Origin: Sacculina carcini
Taxonomy: Eukaryota > Arthropoda > Thecostraca > Sacculinidae
NCBI GenBank assembly: GCA_916048095.2
Contig: OU696578.1
Coordinates: forward strand, 7,351,545 to 7,415,544
Direction: 5' to 3'
Length of the DNA stretch: 64,000 bases
The notes below the pieces were generated by a model. It made no database searches, had not been told where the DNA came from, and saw only the letters and a program-made list of their open reading frames with translations. Shown piece by piece: positions 55,979-64,000 of the stretch (position 1 is the stretch's first letter; every line of letters starts with the position of its first letter). The position numbers were made by a program, and so were the translations under genes.

Positions 55979-56914
55979 TTACAGAAACCCCTAATCGCTA
56001 AAGCCCAAAGCATCCAAACTTCAAATTACAATTTTCGATTATATCATAGTCAGATAATTCAAATTAAAAGTAAAGAATAAAGAATATCATAGACCATGGA
56101 AATTGTATCAGAGAGATCATGACTAAATAGGCTGACAAAATAAATTGCTTGTAATAAAAATTACAACCATCTTCATAAAAATAGTATGCCGCATTTCAAC
56201 ATACAACTAATCCCATTTATATATCTTGAAATGCAAACTTACCAGTCTAATAATATATTATCAGACTTGTGACGCTAAATTCGTGTTCATCTGTAGCGCC
56301 CAATAATCATCAACGAAACGCACAAGTAACCACAGCCAGGTTAATTGTCATTATGGAGACATTATGGAGTGTAGCATTTAGTAGCACATTGGTTGTGTTC
56401 CAGTTTGCAGATTGTGTCAGTCAGTGAAATCGTTGATATGTAAGTGAAGAAGAAATGTGGATTGTCATGTTGACGATGATTGATTACCGCATTGAATTGG
56501 ATTGTTTCATGTGGTGGGATACATGGCGCATTTGTATTTATATTCATAGCATATTATATTCATAGCATTTGTATTTATATTTATAGTAATTATTTTTATT
56601 CATGGATCATTTGTATTTGCATAACATTACATAGAGCCATTTGTGAAGAACTGAGTTGAAAATTGAAAAGCTATGACCTGCAGTGACCGGTGTATTCCAT
56701 CAGTTTGTGCATGTGGATGGGCGAGGAAGCCACAAACATTAAGCCCAACATAGCCGAACTGTTTCTAAACTAGTTCAACTAGTTTTTCTGGACACGTTAG
56801 TTTTTGAAAAGTCAAGAAAATAAGCGGTGATGATTTCGATGTTTTATTTTTTGGAGAGGATGAACCTCTTGAATCTATTTTCACTACACGTTTGAACAAG
56901 GGCAACGAAAGATG
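55979..56914. other. 5' flank of the S28 gene; no gene
   Basis: AT-rich sequence up to the 3' end of the LINE at 56915. The promoter must lie here or further right, but no TATA or initiator could be singled out. Short TTTATATTCATAGCAT repeats occur near 56535-56590. Confidence 0.4.
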
Positions 56915-59900
56915 TGAAACAGTTCAGTTCAGTTCAGTGTATTTGTTATAGCGCCTGTCATACACGGGCGCGCAGCAGCTAAACAGTATGTACAAGCGGA
57001 CAAAGCTAAACAGATATTACAGAAACAATAAAAAGAACACATGAATGAATAAATATTACACGATTCAAATAACACAATGAACACATTTACACAATGAGAA
57101 GAACACATTGAAGAGTGATTGAAGAACACAATAACAGAGTACAATAAACGTACTTAGACTAAAACATAGGTAAACACAAACATACATGCATTCGCGCCCA
57201 CACACATATCAGAGAGAGGCAAAAGGAGTCAAGGAATGAGTCACGGGATCAAAGGAAAGGACAAGATGTGTACGTAGAGAAGAGGAAAAAGATCGATACG
57301 TGAGCGAGGAGGTGATATGAGAAGGGAGCGAGTTATATAATCGAGGACCGTAGAACGAGAACGATTTAGAAGACCATGCAGATTCATTGAAGGCGCGAGG
57401 ACAGCATAGAGGAGCAGAATGACAGGAAGTGGGATTAGAAGTGGGAGAGAGCAGATCATAAAGATATAAAGGTTGATTAGGAGCATGTAAGAGTTTGAAT
57501 ATTATGCAGCAGATTTTGAAGTGAATGCGCGATTTAATAGGAAGCCAACGGAATTGAAACAGAAAAGGAGAAGTATGGCGACAGAAGATAGGATGCAAAA
57601 CAAAACGACAGGACTGATTCATTACGCACTGAAGAATTTTTAAAGAATAATTAGGACAGCTGAAGTGGAGTGAGTTGCAGTAGTCGAGTCTGGAGAAGAT
57701 AAGAGAATGAGTAAGCTTGATTGCAGGGGGCTGATCGAGACAGGGACGGATGGGATGAAGCGAGCGAAGAATCAAGCGACAAGTGCGAGCTGTAGAAAGG
57801 ATATTGGTTGAGAAGGAAAGGGAAGAGTAAAAAATAACACCGAGATTTTTAACAGTCACTGAAAGAGACAAGGGGAGGAAAGGAGGAGCAATACGAGGAG
57901 GATGAAGAGCGATAAATTCAGATTTAGAAGTGTTCAAGAGGAGGTGACGTGAGGAGGTTCAGGTGGAGATAGCAGAAAGTACGTCAGACAAGGTATTAGG
58001 ATGCGAGAGAGAGCAAGGGAGATAGAATTGGATATCGTCTGCATAAATATGGAAAGGAATGGAGTAGCGCCTAAGAGACAAAGAGACACATGTAGACAAA
58101 GAGAGTACATGTAGACATTGAAAAGGAGAGGACCAAGAATAGAGCCTTGAGGAACACCGGACTTAAGAGGGAGCACAGTAGAAACGGAGGAATTGAACTC
58201 AACAGAAAAAGTGCGACCATGCAAGTAAGAACGAAGTAGTGAGAGAGCGGAATGCGAGACACCGAGATGGAGGAGGTCATCGATGAGAATAGAATGATCA
58301 ACCAAGTCAAAGGCAGATCTCATATCAAGTAGTACTAGAAGAACAGAATGACAATAAGAGAAGGAGGAAAGAATACCTTGGGAGACAGAAATGAGAACGG
58401 ATTCAGTAGAATGACCAGGGCGGAAACCGGATTGGTGAGAGTCAAGAGCATTGCAGACATAAGGGGATAACTGAGAGAAAATTGCAGATTCGAGGAGTTT
58501 GGAGGAAAAGCTGAGGAGGGAGATAGGACGATGGTAACTACATAAAGAAGGATCGAGAGAAAGTTTTTTAAGGATAGGATGTACATGGGCGTGCTTGTCG
58601 GCAAGAAAATCACCGTGCAAGAAAGAGGAGTTGACTAAGTGAAGTAGGTAAGGAATCAAGGAGTTGAAGGATGGAACAATAACTCGGAAATTAATGGGAT
58701 CAGCAGGAGAGGAAACGAATTTACATGTGGACAGAAGAGAAAGATAGTCGGAGAGGACCAGTTGAGAGAAAGACGAGAGCTGGCAGTGGGATGTAGTACG
58801 AGAGAGAAAGACATTCACGAGAGGGATTTTAGATTGCGCAGATTCAATTTTGTTCACGAAGTAGGAAGAGAGTTCGTCAGCAGTGAGAGAAGAACTAGCA
58901 GAGGGAGGACGGAGACCGCAGAGAGAGTTGAGTATATTCCAGAGGGCTTTGGGAGAGCGAGATAGAGAGGAAAAGCGTGAGGAGTAGTAAGCTTGCCTAG
59001 CAGAGGATAGGGAGGAAATATAGTTAGAACGAGCAGAGCAAAAGACCGACCAGTCATCCGCGAGCCGAGTGCGTCGCCAGATACGCTCCAAAGCACGGAG
59101 ACGGCGCTTAAGACAAGTAAGAGAGGGACAGCTCCAAGGAGAAACACGAGGACGGTGAGAGCGGAACGAGAGAGGAAAAATTAGGTTATTGATATCAGAC
59201 AAAGTGGAGTATAAGAAGGGATAAATTGAAGACGGAGGGAGTGAGTGAAGAACATGCAAAGGGAAATGGTTAGATAAAAGATTGTGAAACGTAAGAGGAT
59301 TAAAATTCCTGAAATTTCTGAAAAGGGTGAATGCTGGTGGAGGATTAGAGGATTTATACGCCGGCAATGACGTAAGGATAAGACTGTGGTCAGAGAAGAG
59401 AGGATCAGGAGGAAGAACAATGACTTCGGATGGCGGTACATCAGAAGAAAGAACTGGAGAAGGGGAAAGGACTAGATCAAGAGAATGACCCGATGTGTGA
59501 GTGGGAGAGGAAACAGGGGAGACTAGACCATGAGAATCAAGAATAGAAATAAAAGTCGATGCGAAGGAGGAGCGAGAGGGACAGTCAACCCAAAAGTTAA
59601 AGTCACCAAGGACAATGAAACGGCTGGAGAGAGAAAAAACTATAGCGTCAAGGAGCGAGGAGAATTCAGAGAATAAAAGAGGAGTAGACCGGGGGTGATT
59701 ATGCCGGTAGATAACGAGAATACAAAATTTATGAGAGGAGCGACTTGATGACATACAGAGTGGAAGAAATTCGAAAGAAGAAGGAGGAGGAATGGGATCA
59801 GATAAGAGAGATATTGGAAGAGATTTGGAAAAGATGCAGCCCACTCCACCACCAGAGAACTTAGAATCAGAACGAGATTTGTGAACAAAAGAAAAGTTAG

Positions 59901-59945
59901 AAGGAAGGTTAGTCATGAAAGATGGAATATCAGACTCGAATAGAA
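56915..59945 (-). mobile_element. L2/CR1-like LINE, 3 kb, slightly 5'-truncated
   Basis: ORF2 without its first part, then a 3' UTR ending in GGCGCTATAACAAATACAC and a (TGAAC)n tail (56920-56938). The longest of three family members in the window. Lies just upstream of the S28 gene in the same orientation. Confidence 0.9.
57209..59945 (-). pseudogene. LINE ORF2: endonuclease and reverse transcriptase, two frameshifts
   Basis: Apurinic-like endonuclease: SGGGVGCIF, FIVLGDFNFWVD, HSLDLVLS, PLFSDHSLI. RT: HVHPILKKLSLDPS, YRPISLLSFSSKLLE, QSGFRPGHSTES, DMRSAFDLVDHSIL, LKSGVPQGSILGPLLFN. The catalytic YADD (58034-58045) lies in another frame, so there is a frameshift at about 58100; another at about 57935 leads to the C-terminal part (57209-57937: KSEFIALHPPRI, FRWLPIKSRIHF, PRLYNSLPSHI). 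The endonuclease start is missing; the frame to 59967 extends beyond the similarity. Confidence 0.88.
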
Positions 59946-60242
59946 CAACATACACATGCGCTAACAATGGAATATCGCCTAATATTGCTGCTCACAACCA
60001 ACAAATCACAACAACCAAGTTCGCAAAACAAGCCAGAAAAGACAGCACAAGACCAATCCTACCTTAAACACCACCGGAAACCATTTCAGGCAGACATTCA
60101 GCACATGACAAAATTATTTGACTTTGCCGCGCCGGTAATGAATAATGGATAATTTAATTTTTACATAATCAAGGTGCACACGTACCACTATACGTACTTG
60201 ATGTGTTTTGCAATGTGTATCTTTTTGTATTTCTCAAATTTA
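59946..60242. other. Spacer between LINEs; nothing recognised
   Basis: No coding or repeat signal seen. Confidence 0.5.
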
Positions 60243-60960
60243 GTATTGGATTGTATTGTATTGTATTGTATTGTATTTCAAAACGACACAGTAAACATAT
60301 AATAACACCAAACAACATATTTTCATGTGTCGGGGGAAGCCATAAAGGCTTATATCCCTTGAAAAAAGCAAGAACAAATAAAATAAAAGAAGAAAATGAA
60401 AAACATATATATACAGTTTAGTTCAGTTGAAAATGTACAGTGGCAAGTAATAGACGCGTTGCTTGCTGTACCTTAAATTTACAGTTCAGCAAGAGCTCAG
60501 TTTCATAATGAGATCATAAGAAGATCGGCAATCTCCACCAGGCAATTGAGTCAACATTGGGCTTTGTTATTTACATATATTTTAAGAGAATGGTGTTGAA
60601 TAGGCATGTTGTGAATTTTTTCATAGACGTCATGTCACTCAGAATTATTTCTTTGTTCTTCACCAATTCATTCCACAGCTTCACACCGTTTATGGTCAAA
60701 GCTTGATTTCTGGCGTATGTTCTTCTGTGTTGAACTAGGAACAGGTCGGGACGACGAGGATTTGTTTCAAAACAAATCTGTAGATTTTTGTGCAATTTTT
60801 TATAAAAAACTTTGTACATTAATTTACATGTTTTGAAGTGTATAAGACCTGAAATATTCAATATTTTTCCTCTGGTGAAAAGTGGTTTGGATGGTGTGTT
60901 TCGTGGTTTGGATGGTGTGTTTCGTGGTTTGGATGGTGTGTTTCGTGGATTCATATCTTA
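60243..60960 (-). mobile_element. 5'-truncated LINE fragment with (ATACA)n tail
   Basis: The minus-strand frame 60954-60571 encodes an RT C-terminal tail (HFKTCKLMYKVFYKKLHKNL, RPDLFLVQHRRTYARNQAL, VKLWNELVKNKEI). The 3' UTR contains ATAAGCCTTTATGGCTTCC and ends in ATACA repeats (60243-60278). A different family from the L2-like LINEs. Confidence 0.75.
60880..60952. repeat. 21-bp tandem repeat x 3
   Basis: TTTCGTGGTTTGGATGGTGTG three times, encoding RNTPSKP repeats on the minus strand at the truncated end of the LINE fragment. Confidence 0.85.
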
Positions 60961-61254
60961 CCTGTCAAAATAGTTCGGCAGTCGATTGAAACCCGCTTGA
61001 GTTATTTGAAACGACATATTCAGCACATTCACTCACAATTGGTGAGTTGTGTGGTTCGGTCCAGTGTGAACTGGTCTGATTCCATGATTAACACGTATTT
61101 TTACGTCAGTTTTTTGGTGGTGGATATTGTCATTTCATTTTCTGCCTCTTTTTATAGTGTTGAACATTGCTGTCTGCAATTCATGCATTTGTACGCGCAA
61201 TTGTATGTTTATATGCGCTATGACATACATTATGGTTGGCGCGCCATATCAACA
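60961..61254. other. Spacer; nothing recognised
   Basis: No supportable gene or element. Confidence 0.5.
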
Positions 61255-62190
61255 CAACAACAGCAGTGTGTATTTGGTTTAGCGCCCCTCATCATAGGCG
61301 CGCAGACGAGTACTGATGCTTAAAACATGAAATATATACTGGCAATGCGAGCATCGATCAGAGCTCGATCACCAAACAACAAATTATAACGCGGATATAA
61401 GCAAGGATAAACAGAGGAGCAGAACAGCAGCAGGACTCGAACAAGCACGTAGAAGAGCGCAGCGGAAATACATTAAAGACAGGGGAACAAAATGCATGCA
61501 CGCTGAATATACACAGTCACAGGCTTCCCGGACAAGTGCAACTATATACATTTCGCAAATGAGAATAAGCAAATGAACGATATGACAACGATGAAGTGAT
61601 GTGAGAGGGGAGAGAGTTGTAAAGACGCGGACCGTAAAAGGCGAATGATTTGCAAGACCACGCGGACTCATTTAAAGCGCGAGGGCAGGCTAAAGGGACA
61701 GGATGTCGAGAAGAGGAGGTTTCAGAGTGAGAAAGTAAGGCATAGATATATGCAGGTTTAGTGGGACAGTGTGACAGTTTAAAGATTATGGAGCAAATTT
61801 TGAAGTGAATTCTATATTTGATAGGAAGCCAGCGGAACTTGTAAATATAAGGAGAAGTATGACGGCAGAAAGCAGGATATATAACAAAACGGCAGGATTG
61901 GTTCATCACTCGCTGGAGAATTTTCAAGGAAGATTAAGGACATTTGAAGTGGAGCGAGCTGCAGTAATCCAGTCTAGAAAAAATGAGTGATTGAACAAGC
62001 TTGATAGAAGATGGCTGGTCGATGCAGGGACGGATAGGATAGAGAGAGCGGATTATATGGCGACAGTAGTAGCAAGAATATTGGCAGAGAGGGAAAGTGA
62101 GGAATCAAAGATAATGTCAAGGTTTCTAACAGATGAAGAGAGAGATATGGGCAATAGAGGAGACAAAGAGGAGGGTGAAGAGCAAGAATA
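61255..62190 (-). mobile_element. 5'-truncated L2/CR1-like LINE, third copy
   Basis: The open part 61927-61517 encodes KILQRVMNQSCRFVIYPAFC, YKFRWLPIKYRIHFKIC, ALNESAWSCKSFAFYGPRLY. Upstream, to about 62190, frames are broken (VRNLDIIFDSSLSLSANIL). The 3' UTR ends TGATGAGGGGCGCTAAACC. Aligns with 57209-57937. Confidence 0.85.
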
Positions 62191-62775
62191 TGTAGTCTAA
62201 ACTGGCTGGTGCACGCTTAAAACACCAATAACAACATGCTTATGATGATTTTGAATATGTTTGATTCATCCGTTGTATCACACAATAAGTAGTATTTGTC
62301 CGTATATTGGTACTTGTGTATTTGTGTGTTCGTCGAATGTTTTGAGTAGAATGTTCTTGCACTAGGCGGAACTTTGACTGAATCATTCGTGTACTTTATC
62401 AATGCAATTTTTCCGCAGCAAAACGTAATATAAATCATTCGGAGATATTTTGAGCGTGTTTGTCAAGGCGTATGACCACTGTAGTGTTCTCCAATGAACA
62501 CGAGTGCCAACAAAACGATGTATATCAATCACACAGACATGCACGTATACAACTACCAACTCAACACTGGTATATACACAATACGACAGAGCACCAACAC
62601 GTCCGACGCCTAGACCGAGACTGACCTCAGTCACTCACTGCACAACTGACAGGACAAGTGGGCGGGGCGTCAGCCTTAGTCGCGCCACACGCACAGGCCA
62701 GCTCTATGACCAAATATGGTTCGATTGTTGGGAACATAGAACGAGATTGAACAAGGAACAGATTCACACATTGCA
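62191..62775 (-). repeat. Probable 3' LTR region of the gypsy element at the right edge
   Basis: In minus sense a polypurine tract GTGTGGGGGAGA ends at 62776 and is followed by TGCAATGTGTG, a likely 3' LTR start at 62775. The LTR end cannot be set without the 5' partner, which lies outside the window. Confidence 0.45.
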
Positions 62776-62800
62776 TCTCCCCCACACATATAGATGCACT

Positions 62801-63998
62801 TTAATCTCGCAGACGAGCAGGCAGCCACCGACGACGACCCCTTGATGACGGCGCCATCTCATGTGACCGTTCGTCGCCCGTCGTCCCTGTAGGTTCATCT
62901 GCGTCATGGCGGGATATAGTCGTGATCGCCGTTGTCGCTGAACCTGGGCTTGATGACCGGTGATGCTTGTCGGCGTCGGTTGTCTGCGTCGTCTTGGCTG
63001 TTTGTACTTCCGTTGGCCAGCAGTCGAATTCCTCGTGCGGTGCACCGGCATTTTCCGTGTCAGTCGGTCCACTGTGCCTGGCAGAGGCCAAGTGCGCTGT
63101 GTTGCGCACGGACCCGTCGTCTGAGCGAAATGACGAGCCTTGTTTCCGGATGATGCGAAACGTTCCGATGAGTTTCTTCGCCGGATTTCCCTTGACCCGC
63201 AGCACGCACGAATACCAAGTCGCCTGGCGCAAACGTCGGCTCAGCTGTGGCATGGCGAATGTCGTATTAAAATTTGTTGCGCGCCTGCTGCTGACGAACT
63301 CGTCGAGATATAGTCTCGTCAGACTGAGACAGATTCACCAACGGCAGCACAAGCTTCATTCGTTGCCCGTGCAGCAGCACAGAAGGCGACACGCCGGTTG
63401 TGCAATGCGGCGTGGCTCTGAAGCCCGCCAGCTGTTGTCGCATATGCAGCTGGAATTCAGTCACGTCACAACACTGCTGCACCCAGGTTTTAAATGTTCG
63501 GTTGAATCTTTCGATCACCGAATTGCTTCGTGGCCAGTATACCACCGAGCGCCTGTGTTGGATGTCACGCCTCTGAAGGTATTGTTCAAAGCTCTCGCTG
63601 ACGAACTGACGCCCGTTGTCCGTGACAAGTTCGTCCGGGAATCCTTCGCGACTCCTTACGACGTTCAGAAACCATATTACGTTCGCTGTGTTGACGCAAG
63701 TGGTGAAGCCAACCTCAGCCCACTTTGAATGGTAGTCGATTAGGTTGATTGCGTACCGACAATCCGCAGGCGATGCGTTGATAGGCCCCACGATGTCCAG
63801 AGCCAACTTGACCCACGGCCTATCAGGAAACGTGGCCGACTGCATTGGTGCCGGTCTCGCGCGGTTGGACAGTGTTTTATCACTGTGCTGGCAGTGATAA
63901 CAGTTGGCGACCAAGCGATGCACATCGTCATCCAACCCAGGCCACCAGGCCAGACTCCTCAAATATTGCTTGGTACGCACCTCGCCGTCATGGGCCAC
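62801..63998 (-). pseudogene. Ty3/gypsy Pol C-terminus: integrase, partial
   Basis: Enters from beyond the right edge. 63998-63267 has the HHCC module (MAHDGEVRTKQYLRSLAWWP, CYHCQHSD), LALDIVGP and YAINLIDYHSKW (first Asp region), DELVTDNGRQF (second Asp), and RSNSVIERFNRTFKTWVQQC (Glu). A frameshift near 63260 leads to the C-terminal barrel region (GTFRIIRKQGSS, VRNTAHLA) in 63253-62801, with another shift around 63200. Distinct from the two LTR elements with tRNA-Phe-like PBS. Confidence 0.88.
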
Positions 63999-64000
63999 AT

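Noticed and set aside
1-64000. tRNA, rRNA or spliced-leader genes
   Set aside because: None seen. The tRNA-Phe-like 12-mers are isolated and have no cloverleaf around them.

Overview
The window is animal DNA, very probably from an invertebrate. It carries a spliced protease gene with introns of up to 42 kb, small 71-nt introns with a CTGAC branch point, AATAAA poly(A) signals, long (CA)n, (TG)n and (AT)n tracts, and a crowded mix of LTR, non-LTR, hAT, Tc1/mariner, PIF/Harbinger and TTAA-type elements. I cannot name the species. Nothing bacterial or CRISPR-like is present.

The backbone is one minus-strand gene for a secreted serine carboxypeptidase-like enzyme (peptidase family S28). Seven exons can be placed with matching GT/AG sites and phases: 55733-55978 (signal peptide), 54013-54194, 11568-11809 (nucleophile Ser), 10421-10565, 6868-7024, 1694-1862 and 615-747. 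The last exon or exons, with the catalytic Asp and His, lie beyond the left edge. Intron 2 alone is 42.2 kb and holds most of the window.

Inside intron 2, on the plus strand, is an array of six near-identical units (15.4-46.8 kb). Each encodes a 170-residue secreted protein: signal peptide, very acidic segment, then a basic domain with eight cysteines. Copies 1-4 are open, copy 5 has lost its ATG through a 7-nt deletion, and copy 6 is a decayed pseudogene. Each unit also has a conserved 5' exon, a 71-nt intron, a poly(A) signal and a 22-bp minisatellite. I do not recognise the family. Recombination junctions, shared insertions and empty sites show that the array grew by recent segmental duplication.

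The rest is transposon layering that can be read from target-site duplications. Two related LTR elements occur: 2759-6465, internally deleted, and 47288-51569, apparently intact with identical LTRs, a -1 frameshift signal and full gag-pol. In both, the 12 nt directly after the 5' LTR are complementary to the 5' end, not the 3' end, of tRNA-Phe. A CsRn1-like LTR remnant lies at 13196-15245. A 6.5-kb Tc1/mariner-group element with iterated ends (35398-41882) contains a nested hAT element (37392-39793). Two PIF/Harbinger derivatives sit in the minisatellites of units 3 and 4. A 538-bp foldback lies at 9045-9582. L2/CR1-like LINE copies lie at 7.3-8.4, 56.9-59.9 and 61.3-62.2 kb, and a Ty3/gypsy integrase fragment at the right edge.

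The peptidase and the secreted family are the only non-mobile genes I can support. Their nested, opposite-strand arrangement is the main structural feature. No functional link between them can be shown from sequence.
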